A stretch of 64,000 nucleotides of DNA from contig NW_003314377.1 of assembly GCF_000143415.4 (NCBI RefSeq), positions 138,240 to 202,239 on the forward strand. Reading direction: 5' to 3'. Shown here piece by piece: positions 1 through 9,342 of this stretch. The notes under the pieces are model-generated. The model was not told where the DNA came from, made no database searches, and saw only the letters and a list, made by a program, of their open reading frames with translations. Position 1 is the first letter of the stretch; every line of letters starts with the position of its first letter. The position numbers were made by a program, and so were the translations under genes. The DNA is from Selaginella moellendorffii. Lineage: Eukaryota; Streptophyta; Lycopodiopsida; Selaginellales; Selaginellaceae.

Positions 1-1065
1 CAATTGAGTTGGATAAAGTCTAGAGTTGGTGTGGAAAAGTGGTTGTTACACTTTTCTAAGAAAGTTGATCCTTATGCCTTTCTTCTGTAGTGTTATGCTC
101 GATGGCAGGTTGCACCTTGCATTTTATTAAACTCTATGAGAGTAGTGAGCTCTCACTGATCTTGACTTAGTCTTGGTGGTCCTATGCCTTGGCTGAGGAT
201 AGTGATGTCCAACTTACTTATTTGAAGTTGAGATGTTGGTACCTATACTATAACTTTGTCTATGAGGAGGTTGTGTACCAATATGAGTCCATCTCATGGT
301 CTACACTTTAGTTTTGACTAAGTGTTGATCATGCCTAGCTAGCCTCTTCAAGGCATGCTCAGGGCTGTTGGCTAAATACATTAGTGAGCTTATTGCGGTT
401 GAGTTGGATTTGAATGGTCATTTAGTTTGTGCTTATCTATGAACTTTTATTTCGTATCTGGGGTATCATATTCATGTTAAGATAAGTATATAACTTGATG
501 ACAAAAGTTGGTGTTTGGGTTTTGTGAAAGCAAGTTGAGGAGTGATTGTTAGTTGCTTTGTGACTAATGATTACTTGTAAACTTTGTTAAGGACTATTGA
601 CACTTGCTTTGCTCAATGATGATTTAGCAGTGATGGGCTTGTTTTACCGGATGGTGTTGTGGAGGATTGTGTCATTAGACTTACATGGTTTGTTCCATGT
701 TGGCATATCGATTCTACCTCTATCAATATCATTTTATTGCGTTTAGTTCGTAGTGTTAGATTTTATTGAGTCTTGGACGTGGTAAATCACTCCTTGATGA
801 TGTGTTATTTATAGTTGAGTATTGTTGAAAGAATTAGTCTCCGATACTAACTAAAATATCTTTGATTTTGGTTAGCTTGGTTGCTAAAGAGTTTTGAGTG
901 GTGATTCACTCTTGCTTTCTTTTAGTTTGTTCTGCTGTTTAATAGCATTGAAGTGGTGCCTTGTCGTTAACATTATTAATGTTGAGATTTGAGTGAAATG
1001 AAATGTCTCTCATGAAACAGTACTAAGAAACCCTGTAGAAACTCCAGGCGGACGAAGATCTCTAC
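1..1065. other. No gene seen
   Basis: AT-rich sequence with stops in all frames and no recognisable domain, tRNA or repeat. It may be old transposon-derived DNA, but I see no terminal repeats or conserved protein motif to support that. Confidence 0.5.
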
Positions 1066-1227
1066 ATGAGGATGAAGTTCTTCATCAAAGACTTGTCAAG
1101 CTTCGAAAGTGACGAAGAAGCTCAGGAAAGGCTCGAGCACTCTGGCAAGTCACAGTATTTCTTCACGACGGCATGCGAGGAAGAAATCACGAGGATATAC
1201 TGCGTCACGAGAATTATCCTAGGATAA
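1066..1227 (+). pseudogene. Relic paralog of the small protein at 5351-5719
   Basis: A 53-codon frame from ATG 1066 to TAA 1225-1227; the frame is open upstream to about 1044. It contains KDLSSFESDEEAQERL, close to the HDLLNFESEEAQARL segment of the protein at 5351-5719, followed by a similar phenylalanine pair in the same spacing (YFFTTA against RFFLSRA). The similarity stops after about 40 residues, where the paralog would continue for another 80. I read it as a truncated copy of the same lineage-specific family. It could instead be a short expressed gene with an unseen downstream exon. Confidence 0.45.
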
Positions 1228-1935
1228 ATCTCGCAAAACCTGTGGATAATTCTCCGGACCCAGTATTACCTAGATAAAAAGAGAGAGCAGGATGACGAAA
1301 GTGTAACAAAGAAAAAAGGAACAAACGAAATTTTAAAGTACTGAAACTGACCTCCAATGCAGATAGTACCTAAGCTTTGGACAGCGATCCCGTCGTTTCA
1401 GCCGCTGTCGTGCTGCTGCTTTGATGAGTCCTTCGAAAATGTATGCCTTGTTCGTCGAGAAAGCTCAAGCTACAGAAGAAGAAAGAATGAAACGAACGAG
1501 TGTTAATGCAGCAAAAACAAAATATCGCTTTTGTCCTATCGCACACAAACCACTCACAATTGTTGCGATGGTTCGTCCTGTGAGAGATAGAGCACAGTGC
1601 GCAAGTTGAGGCGCTCTAGAAAAGGAAAATTGAGCTGATGAACAACACCTGATCCTGCGAGATCGTACTCCACCATGCCATAGTTGAGAGGAGCTCATGT
1701 CACTCACGGAGGAGACACTGGAGAGAGGCTTTCAGCACTCGAGAACACGGCTACGGATCATCGCCTGCAAATCTGAGCGGCAAGACGAACGAGAAATGAA
1801 CAGGAGAAGATGAAGAGGGAAACAAATAAGAGAAAAGAAGTGAAGTAGTGGATATTCCAAGGATATGCGAAGATACGCTTAATCTCACGCCCTCATCGCG
1901 TGGCGATTCTGTTCGCCATCGCACATCTGGTCTGT
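1228..1935. other. No gene seen between relic ORF and NLE pseudogene
   Basis: Short open frames on both strands (for example 1465-1707 minus) show no recognisable motif and no splice-linked continuation. Nothing supportable was found. Confidence 0.45.
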
Positions 1936-2833
1936 TCAGTTCATCCATAGCTTGAGCACTCGATCCTTTCCCCGATGCGACTTTTTGGCCGTCAGGGCTC
2001 CAATCCACGGCAAAAACCTGCACAGGAATGTTTTGCTCGTAAGCATCCCTTGCGGCTTTGAAGAGGTACCTCGTCGGCATGACCCGGAAGATCCTCCAGA
2101 AGTTTATGGTTTCTCATGTTCCACACCTGTTTCCCAAATGGTGAGGATATGAGAGTGAAAAAAGAATGCCAACCTTCAACGTAGAATCCTTGCTTCCACT
2201 TAGTAAAGTCGGCTATCAGCTGACCAACTGATTCACCTCGTTCAAAACGAAACCACCACAGAAGAAGATCGACAAGGAAGACGAAAAACAAAGAGAGACC
2301 TTATCTGATAAACCGGACCAACATGTCTGCGGAACGTGGTGACGTACTCCATTCCAAAGCTTGACGGACTTATCAAAGGATGCACTGGCAATCCACCGGC
2401 CATCAGGCGAGAAGTAGACGTGATTGACAAGCTGAAAACATGGAGCAGCATTACAAGCAGGACGCCAATGATGAGAACGTTACCTGTTGATGGCCAGACA
2501 TACGCGTCTTTGGATGCTTGCCAGTTGCAGGGTCCCATAGGTACATTGACGAGCCTTTCTTGGGAATCACCTTTGGCGGCTTTGTATCTTCTAAACGCGG
2601 CCTACGACACCACCGTGAGAAACAGATGGAAGAGAGTCACAGTAAGTGTTACCTCTTTGATCTCTTCGTCTGTTGCAAAAGTTCTTCCTGTGTGATCGAA
2701 TGGTCCAGTCCTTAGAACATACTCCGTGCTTAATGCTAATGTGTTAACCCAGTGAGCATGACAGTGTCAATGTCACAGTAAGAGATCACAAGCAGGGCAT
2801 CCCTCCAGCTTAAGCACCTCGCGCGGTGTGTAC

Positions 2834-2873
<40 letters not shown>

Positions 2874-3379
2874 GTACTAGGAATTCCTCGTAGGCTGAAT
2901 GACACAGACAAAATATGGCCTGATAGTTCAACTAAGTTTGATTCGAAAACGAAATAACACTTCGCACCTGAGATGGTCGCTGAGCAACGCGTAACCGGAC
3001 GGATCCGGAAGATCGCTTGCGGGTGGTAAACTATCTGCAGATCCTTCTCCACAGATACTGAATCCCAAAAGAAAATGGAGCGTTGCTTCATGAAACTATT
3101 TCGATTCTAGATAGAGAGCACCTTTGTTTCGAAGTACGTGTTCTCCGAGCTGTCCAACGAGCTCGAGATCGTTAATATAAAAGGCGTATGGGAGCGGCTC
3201 TTCCCATACAAACGAAAAAGAATAAGAATTACACGAAGGAAGCGAAAGAAAGAAAGAATGCGTCGCTCACATTGTGAAGAACAGTGTTGATGAGCGTCTG
3301 GAGCTCCTTCTGCGTGAGATTCTGCGGCACATCCAAGCGCTCCAGCATTCACGAAGACGCAGATGATGTTATCCTCCAT
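1936..3379 (-). pseudogene. NLE: Notchless (NLE) WD40 protein, decayed copy
   Basis: NLE is a WD40 ribosome-biogenesis factor that works with the Rea1/midasin ATPase on pre-60S particles. From ATG at 3379 the order of segments matches the family: MEDNIICVFV, a Ubl-like N-terminus with DVPQNLTQKELQTLINTVLHN split from the start by a frame change, IVYHPQAIFRIRPVTRCSAT, then HWVNTLALSTEYVLRTG, PATGKHPKTRMSGHQQ, HVYFSPDGRWIASASFDKS, VTTFRRHVGPVYQI, LLEDLPGHADE, VFAVDWSPDGQKVASG and a terminal KDRVLKLWMN. These segments lie in different frames. Frameshifts occur near 3340, 2330, 2200 and 1965; about ten residues are missing near 2560, and repeats between 2900 and 2740 are deleted. GT-AG introns are still visible (for example 2009-2068), so this is a DNA-level copy and not a retrocopy. 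Confidence 0.85.
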
Positions 3380-3623
3380 CGGAGAACCCTAAATCTCTAC
3401 TAAAAATTTTAGCTTGTTGGAACGAGGAAGAAGACGATCGCAATGCGGCGCTCGGCGGAAGCGATCCTCCTTCTTGGAGGATCATCCATCGATTCTGTGG
3501 CAGCGCCGCTTCCATCAGATGGATTGATCGATCGGCGATTGCTTACTTATCAGGTAAAGAAATTCCAAAATCTCCTCGTTTTATTTTTCCCTTCCATCTT
3601 GGCTAAGGTGCGTGTGAGCGGCG

Positions 3624-5131
3624 ATGGCGCTCTCTCTCCAATTCCCGGTCTCCACGCCCCGGCAAGCGTCGCTGGAGATTTCAAAGCTAACGCCCGGCTG
3701 CCTTGCGTCGTCCTTCTCCTTGCGATCTCCTTCCACTTCTTCGCTCCATTCTCTCGGCACAAGCAGCGGCATTGCCACGGCCGTGAAGAAGAGCTCGAGA
3801 AGATGGAGAGCGGCGAAGACGGTGGCGATGGCGGCAGCCGCTAACGAGGTGTCGAATCGCAAGGTACTGATTGTCAACACCAATTCCGGTGGACACGCCG
3901 TGATTGGCTTCTGGCTCGCCAAAGATCTCGTCGCTGCTGGCCACGAAGTTACTGTCATGACTGTCGGTGAGGAGAGCTCGGATAAGATGAAGAAGCCACC
4001 ATTCTCGCGGTTCTCGGTATGTTCTTGACCATGTCTTCTGTATATTCGTGCTTCCTCTTCCGTTTATTCTTTGCAGGAACTGCGAGATCTTGGAGTATCA
4101 ACCGTGTGGGGCGATCCGAAAGACGTTGGAGCAGCCGTGGGTGGCAAATCGTTCCATGCCGTTTTGGACAACAATGGAAAAGATTTGGATGCTGTGAAGT
4201 ATGCGATCATCTTTCTCGTCTTAGAGGATGAAGTTGGCTGGTTTTTTTGCAGGCCTGTTGTGGACTGGGCGAAATCCCAAGGTGTGGAGCAATTCTTGTT
4301 CATCAGTAGCGCAGGAATCTACAAAACTAGTGACGAGCCTCCGCACGTCGAAGGGGTAAGCAACCTCCACTTTCTCTCTTTTCTTTCTCGCTTCTCAGCT
4401 CAAGCGAATTGCTGCAAACAGGATCCTGTGAAAGTGGACGCAGGCCACGTCGGTGTGGAGGACTACATTTCAAAGTCGGCTTTCAAGTTTTGGTCCTCGT
4501 TTAGACCCCAGTACATGACTGGCTCCGGGAACAACAAGGACTGCGAGGAATGGTTTTTCGACAGTAAGCTTTTCCTTCTTCTGTTCGTGTTTCAAGGGAT
4601 CATGAAAACGTTTTGGACAGGAATTGTTAGAGACAAGCCCGTCCCGATACCTTCTCCGGGGATCCAAGTGACAAACATTGCTCATGTATCCGACTTATCG
4701 AGCATGATAACACTGGCGATTGGGAAACCGAGCGCGTCCAACGCTACCATCTTCAATGCTGTGAGCGACCACGCTGTTACTTTCGATGGTCTCGTCCGGT
4801 TGTGCGCCAGAGCTGCGGCGAAAGAAGCGAAGATCGTCCACTACGACGCCAAAGCTCTGGGAATCGATGCGAGGAAGGCATTTCCTTTCCGAAACATGGT
4901 ATGCCCAACCTTTGATTATTTTGGTTTTCATATTTTCCTTTCGTTGTTTGCGCTGCTGTATAGCATTTCTACGCGGAACCAAGAGCAGCAAAGGAGAAGC
5001 TCGGGTGGACGAGCTCGACAAATCTCTCAGAAGCATTGAAGGAGAGGTACGAGGAGTACATCAAAATTGGGAGAGACAAGAAGGATATCAAGTTTGAGAT
5101 CGATGATACCATTCTGAGCAAAGTCGGATAA
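3624..5131 (+). CDS. CSP41A: Chloroplast stem-loop binding protein CSP41a
   Basis: Plastid RNA-binding protein of the atypical short-chain dehydrogenase/epimerase family; CSP41a/b bind and stabilise plastid transcripts and also act as endoribonucleases in vitro. Six exons (3624-4016, 4077-4198, 4253-4355, 4422-4563, 4621-4898, 4964-5131) give 401 residues in continuous frame. The first ~70 residues are Ser/Arg-rich without acidic residues, as expected of a chloroplast transit peptide. Then come [20 protein letters not shown] (nucleotide-fold start), [72 protein letters not shown] and [17 protein letters not shown], all hallmarks of CSP41a. The gene is divergent from the NLE pseudogene. A scrambled piece of its exon 5 lies at 6703-6806. 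Confidence 0.95.
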
Positions 5132-5312
5132 ACATTGCTTTGCCAAATGAGGTTCTTCCATACGACGTGGTCAGTAGTATCCCGTCTCAGAGAACCAGTA
5201 ATGTCACTTTCAGATCGAAGGATGTTTGAGCTTCTCTGAGTTTTTTTTCCTGCTTGCTTCATCGCTTACTTAAAGGTCTAAACTACAAATGAAGAATGAG
5301 GTTAACATTGGC

Positions 5313-5320
5313 TATATAAA
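5313..5320 (+). promoter_or_regulatory. Probable TATA box of the 5351 gene
   Basis: TATATAAA lies about 31 bp upstream of the ATG at 5351. If used, the leader would be only a few bases long, or the protein would start at a later Met. Confidence 0.4.
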
Positions 5321-5350
5321 TACGGGGACAATTAGGGCTCGTGAAGCTTG

Positions 5351-5719
5351 ATGGATCTCGAGACCAGATGTAGGATTTTAGTACACGATCTTCTCAACTT
5401 CGAGAGCGAGGAGGCGCAGGCGAGGCTTTGTTTCGATCCAGCTGCGCGATTTTTCCTCTCTCGGGCTTATTTATCCCCAGAGGAGGTGGACAAACTCAGC
5501 AAGACGCAAACTAGCGAGGGCAAAACTTTGGGCGAGGCGCTGGAGGAGGTTTTGGAGCGGAAGAAGGGCAAGGGGGACTACCAGCTGTGCACGTCACACG
5601 ACATCGCGCCCATCTTGCAACAGGCGCTCGGCATCCACAGGGATTTCCAAAAGAATCCAGCGTTTAAGAAGGCCTTGAAGGCATTCAACAAGGAATGGAA
5701 GAAGAGAAAACCTTTGTAA
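5351..5719 (+). CDS. Small uncharacterised charged protein
   Basis: Single exon, 122 residues from ATG 5351 (MDLETRCRILVHDLL). I do not recognise the family. The protein is soluble-looking, rich in Lys and Glu, with no signal peptide or membrane segment. It seems all-helical: an acidic helix FESEEAQARL, a helix around LSPEEVDKLSKTQ, a charged stretch EALEEVLERKKGKGDY, then HDIAPILQQALGIH and a basic tail ending KKRKPL that could act in nuclear targeting. A shorter relative is at 1066-1227, which supports this being a real, duplicated gene. Function unknown. Confidence 0.6.
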   Translation: MDLETRCRILVHDLLNFESEEAQARLCFDPAARFFLSRAYLSPEEVDKLSKTQTSEGKTLGEALEEVLERKKGKGDYQLCTSHDIAPILQQALGIHRDFQKNPAFKKALKAFNKEWKKRKPL

Positions 5720-5752
5720 GAACTCCTTTGTAAAAATTACAAGTAATCGACC

Positions 5753-5995
5753 AGAATCGAACCCGAAACGTATGCTTTGCGAAACCGATGTCCTAACTGG
5801 CTGGTCAAAGTTGTTTTAGTGAGCTAGCGAACCAGAACAAGGGCTACTTAAAGAGCATGATTTTGCATAAAAGTCCTTGTTGATTGGACCCTTCGGCATC
5901 GAACCCGGGTCTTCTACACCGGTTTACCTCTACACTTACCTGATAGCCATCATCTCAGCAACCGGGTTCCAGTATTAAAAAAATCATACCATGTA
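5753..5995 (-). repeat. tRNA-derived SINE-like repeat, copy 1
   Basis: A 243-bp segment repeated at 6880-7122 in the same orientation, both ending in ATCATACCATGTA. Read on the minus strand it holds two tRNA-like modules, each with a pol III B-box-like GGTTCGAT. The module nearest 5754 is bounded by GACCAG and CTGGTC, which can pair like an acceptor stem. This points to a tRNA-related SINE with two tRNA-like units; there is no poly-A tail or clear target-site duplication. Confidence 0.6.
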
Positions 5996-6438
5996 CTTGA
6001 ACCATATGACATGGGTCTTTGCGAAATCCATGGCGTTTTTGTTAGATCGCCCACCAGACGAGATTATCCCCCCGCATTCGTGCTGCTCGGCGTTTCGTCC
6101 TTGGCAAAGCCCCATCTTGGGTTGTGGAATTAGAAGGACTGGAAGAATCGATCATCGTGGTAATGGATAGTCAAGAGTTATGGCCTGGGTTGCAATAGAA
6201 ACTCGCAGAGCAATCTCCACAGCCGCAGGAGCTTTGCGATCTTCTGCTGGTGTGAATCTCATCAGTCCCAAAACTCCACGTTTTGGCAATCCAACGAAAC
6301 CTGTAGCGTGTGGCCATACAAACGAACATACCTCGGTGTGATCACTCACTCGAAAATCTCTGCTTTTACGAGTGGAGTGAATCATCTTCCGAGCGTGTGG
6401 TTCTCCATGGGATAAGGCTGCTACTTTCTGTTTTTTCA
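5996..6438. other. No gene seen upstream of the riboswitch intron
   Basis: If the riboswitch were in its usual place, the end of a thiamin-biosynthesis gene (THIC) should lie here. I find no THIC C-terminal sequence in any frame. The open frame 6152-6385 (minus) has no recognisable motif. Confidence 0.5.
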
Positions 6439-6647
6439 GTAAGTATTTTTCTGTTTGCTACTACTTGTTTGGTAATTTGGTTTGCAAGCTTAAGCTCTTG
6501 AAACTGATGAAATCTGGCACCAGGGGTGCTTGCCCTGAAAAGAGTCTTTCTTCTGAAAGGGTAGGCTGAGATGAGACCCTCACGACCTGATCAGGATAAT
6601 TCCTGCGAAGGGAGTGTGCCGACGCTGTATTTTATTTTTCTGTGCAG
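6439..6647 (+). other. Intron-like unit carrying the TPP riboswitch
   Basis: A perfect 5' splice site GTAAGT at 6439 and a pyrimidine-rich 3' site ending TGTGCAG at 6647 bracket the riboswitch. Plant THIC genes have the same arrangement: their riboswitch lies in a 3'-UTR intron and controls use of the upstream 5' splice site. Use of these sites here is inferred. Confidence 0.6.
6516..6620 (+). promoter_or_regulatory. TPP (thiamin pyrophosphate) riboswitch
   Basis: The conserved core is present in order: GGCAC (6516-6520) pairs with GTGCC (6616-6620) as P1; GGGGTGC follows; then a variable P3 hairpin around 6535-6563; then CTGAGATGAGACCC (6566-6579), the pyrimidine-binding T-loop element; then CCTGATCAGGATAATTCCTG with GCGAAGGGAG (6586-6614), the pyrophosphate-binding P4/P5 arm. 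Compared with the common plant consensus only a loop base (ATAATT for ATAATG) differs, a position that also varies elsewhere. In plants this RNA controls 3' splicing of THIC transcripts in response to TPP. No THIC coding sequence is found next to it. Confidence 0.9.
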
Positions 6648-6702
6648 GTTTTATGACGATCGCACAGAATCAAGCTTGTGCACTGTATCTCAGATATCCA
6701 AC

Positions 6703-6806
6703 TTGAAGTGACTCTATCGAGGATGATAATGGGAAAACTGAGCGCGTCCAACTTCAATGGTGTGAGCGACCACCCAAAGCAGGCATTTCCTTCCCGAATT
6801 TAAATT
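6703..6806 (+). pseudogene. Fragment of CSP41A exon 5
   Basis: About 100 bp match the exon at 4694-4898 with internal deletions: TATCGAGGATGATAA, GAGCGCGTCCAAC, TTCAATGGTGTGAGCGACCA, CCAAAG and GGCATTTCCTTCCCGAA occur in the gene's order but with the intervening bases lost. It carries no usable frame. It is a decayed duplicate lying immediately 3' of the riboswitch unit. Confidence 0.75.
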
Positions 6807-6879
6807 GAATTATTCTGTGTTTTGACTTTTAGAGCAAAGAATATTGTTTCCTTTATTCTATTTTAAGTTAGTATTGGCA

Positions 6880-7122
6880 AGAATCGAACCGGAAACGTAT
6901 GCTTTGAGAAACCGAGGTCCTAACTGACTGGTCTAAGTTGTTTTAGTGAGCTAGCGAACCAGAATAATGGCTCCTTATTTAGCAAAATTTTTGCATAAAA
7001 GTCCTTGTTGAGTGGACCCTTCGGCATCGAACCCGGGTCTTGTACAACGGTTTACCTTTACACTTACCTGATAGCCATCATCTCAGCAACCGGGTTCCAA
7101 TAAAGAAATATCATACCATGTA
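6880..7122 (-). repeat. tRNA-derived SINE-like repeat, copy 2
   Basis: Second copy of the 243-bp repeat at 5753-5995, same orientation and same 3' limit. The two differ by scattered substitutions and small indels around 6960-6995, so the duplication is not recent. Together the copies flank the riboswitch and the CSP41A fragment. Confidence 0.6.
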
Positions 7123-7487
7123 GTTAAACAAGTACTGGACGAGATTGGGATCTAGATGGATCGATCACGCTCGATCGCCTCGCCTCTTCTGCTTGCACCG
7201 GGAACAAGATCCACCGCGTAGCGAGCAGCCTCAACCGATCCATCGCGATTCAAGATGGAGAAACCTCAAGGCGGTCTAAATGCTTGGCCCCTCTCGGCAG
7301 ACCCACAAATTTTCATCCAGCGACAGAAATAAGGGCCACAACATTTTCTAACCCCCAGCTCCATTTGCTTGAGAAATCGTCGCCTCTTCTTGAGTTTGCT
7401 CGCACATTTTTTTGGAATTGAGAACGAGGAGAAGAAACAATCCTCAATGCTTGAGATATATTTTTCTTCTCTGGGTTGTGGTGTTTG
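7123..7487. other. 5' flank of PPR gene, nothing distinct
   Basis: No open frame of note and no clear TATA element. It presumably holds the promoter and leader of the PPR gene that starts at 7488. Confidence 0.4.
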
Positions 7488-9308
7488 ATGCGTGCTTATG
7501 CCACTGATTTAAGCTTGGATTTTCCAAAGTGCGCCGCTCTCTTGCGCCAGTGCACCGGACTAGCCAGCCTCCGCGAGCTCCACCACAAGATCGCTGCTGC
7601 CAATTTGGATGCGCACACGTTTCTGGGCAACCATCTCGTCCAGATGTACGGCAAGTGCGGGAATACGGCGGAGGCGCTTCTCGCTTTCGAGCGCATACGG
7701 AACAAGAATCGCTTCTCGTGGAACATCGTTCTCACGGCATATGCCCAAAACGGGCATATTCTGGAGTCGAAATTTCTCTTTGAAAAGATGCCGCAGAGAG
7801 ACCTTTACTCTTGGAACTCGATGATTGCGGCGCTAGCACAAAACGGATGTTTGGAAGACGCGTTTGCGCTGGCCGAGAAGATGCCCGAGAAAGATACTGT
7901 TTCTTGGAACACGATACTTGCGGCATATGCCGATTCAGGAAGCTTGCCTATGCTAAAGACGATGTTTGATCGAATGGAGAAGCGCAATGCCGTCTCCTGG
8001 AATGCAATTATCTCTGGATATGGCCAAAACAACAGTGTGGAACTCGCAGGAAAATGTTTAGCAAAAATGCCGCAGAGAAATCTCTTGTCTTGGAATGCCA
8101 TGCTTGCGGCATATGCCCAAAACGGGTATTTTGCTATGACAGTAAAGCTCTTTGCGGAGTTGTGCGCCGAGGGATTTGAACCCGACGCGTTTACCTGCGT
8201 GAGCGTACTGGACGCCTGCGATCGTTCCTTGGGCGAGGAGATCCACGACGAGGCGCGATTCAATGGCTGGGATTCCAGCGTCTTCGTTGGCACGGCGCTC
8301 GTGGCCATGTACGGGAGGTGCCAAAGTGTGGACCGTGCAAAGGAGGTTTTTGGTTTGATGCCCGAGCGCAACATTGTGTCATGGAACGCGATGCTTACCG
8401 CATATGCCGAGAATGGGCATCTGGAAGATACCATGGCCGCGTATAAGCATATGCCAGCTAGAGATCTTGCATCTGGAAATGGCCTTGTGTCTGGCTACGC
8501 GCGATTAGGGCAGTGGGAGAGCGCCCGTGCAGCATTTTGGGCTCTCCCCGAGCGAGATGTGGTTTCTTGGAACACGATGATCGCGGCGTGTGTCGAGAGG
8601 GATCGTCCGCAAGAATCGCTCGCGCTCTTCCGGGAGATGGATCTCGATGGCGTCGCGCCAAACCGGATCACGCTTGCGAGCATCTTGAGCGCCTGCGATG
8701 GAAGCCAGGAAAATATCGCGCATGCGCTCATCGCCGGGCTGCGGGATCTCGAGCCGGACGCGATGATCGGCACTGCGCTGGTGATCCTGTATGGCCGGTG
8801 CGGCAGCTGCGAGAAATCCTTGGAAATCTTCCACCAGATGGAGGAGCCGCGCGATCCAGGCGCTTGGAATTCGATCATCGCGGCGCTGGCACGCAATGGC
8901 CACACCGATGCGGCGATCGCGATGCTGCGGCGGCTGGAATGCGAGGGGATCGAGCCGGATTTCGCCGTTTTCAACAGCATTCTCTTTGCATGCAGCCATG
9001 GCGGATCTCTCCGCGAGGGCTACGCACATTTCTTGATCATGGGTGGGGATTACGGCATCGCGGCCAGCGCCAGCCATTTCATGTGCCTGATCGATCTGCT
9101 GGGCCGCGCCGGGAAGCTGGAAGCCGCGGAGGAGCTGATCGATTCGATGCCATTCGAGGCGGATGGCCTGGCCTGGACGATTCTCCTCAGCTCTTGCAAG
9201 AGCCACAACGATGTGGAGAGAGGGGCCATGGCGGCGATGAGAGTGGCCGAGTTCGAATCCTGGCAAAGCTCCACTTATGTGATGCTCAGTAGCATCATGA
9301 GGAATTAG
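7488..9308 (+). CDS. PLS-type pentatricopeptide repeat protein, no E/DYW domain
   Basis: Intronless, 606 residues from ATG 7488. PPR proteins bind organellar RNA one base per repeat and act in editing, splicing or stability in plastids or mitochondria. The sequence is a run of about 15 repeats with the typical MPxRDxxSWNxMIAAYAxNG signature (for example MPQRDLYSWNSMIAALAQNG), including long PLS-class motifs such as GTALVAMYGRC. It ends at YVMLSSIMRN, exactly where the E1 motif (normally YVLLSNIYA) should begin, so E and DYW editing domains are absent. An alternative reading 12 bp further upstream would need a non-ATG start. Organelle targeting is not evident from the short N-terminus. Confidence 0.9.
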   Translation: MRAYATDLSLDFPKCAALLRQCTGLASLRELHHKIAAANLDAHTFLGNHLVQMYGKCGNTAEALLAFERIRNKNRFSWNIVLTAYAQNGHILESKFLFEKMPQRDLYSWNSMIAALAQNGCLEDAFALAEKMPEKDTVSWNTILAAYADSGSLPMLKTMFDRMEKRNAVSWNAIISGYGQNNSVELAGKCLAKMPQRNLLSWNAMLAAYAQNGYFAMTVKLFAELCAEGFEPDAFTCVSVLDACDRSLGEEIHDEARFNGWDSSVFVGTALVAMYGRCQSVDRAKEVFGLMPERNIVSWNAMLTAYAENGHLEDTMAAYKHMPARDLASGNGLVSGYARLGQWESARAAFWALPERDVVSWNTMIAACVERDRPQESLALFREMDLDGVAPNRITLASILSACDGSQENIAHALIAGLRDLEPDAMIGTALVILYGRCGSCEKSLEIFHQMEEPRDPGAWNSIIAALARNGHTDAAIAMLRRLECEGIEPDFAVFNSILFACSHGGSLREGYAHFLIMGGDYGIAASASHFMCLIDLLGRAGKLEAAEELIDSMPFEADGLAWTILLSSCKSHNDVERGAMAAMRVAEFESWQSSTYVMLSSIMRN

Positions 9309-9342
9309 CTAGGGTTCTTGGATTGGCCCTAGGCCACAGTGA

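Noticed and set aside
6310-6501. Small membrane protein frame upstream of the riboswitch
   Set aside because: It runs through the predicted 5' splice site and intron, and its hydrophobic part is T-rich intron sequence.
5753-7122. Possible functional tRNA genes within the 243-bp repeats
   Set aside because: The modules lack a D arm and a proper anticodon stem, so they are tRNA-derived, not tRNA genes.
8505-9266. 253-codon minus-strand frame opposite the PPR gene
   Set aside because: It is the antisense shadow of the GC-rich end of the PPR coding sequence and has no recognisable motif.
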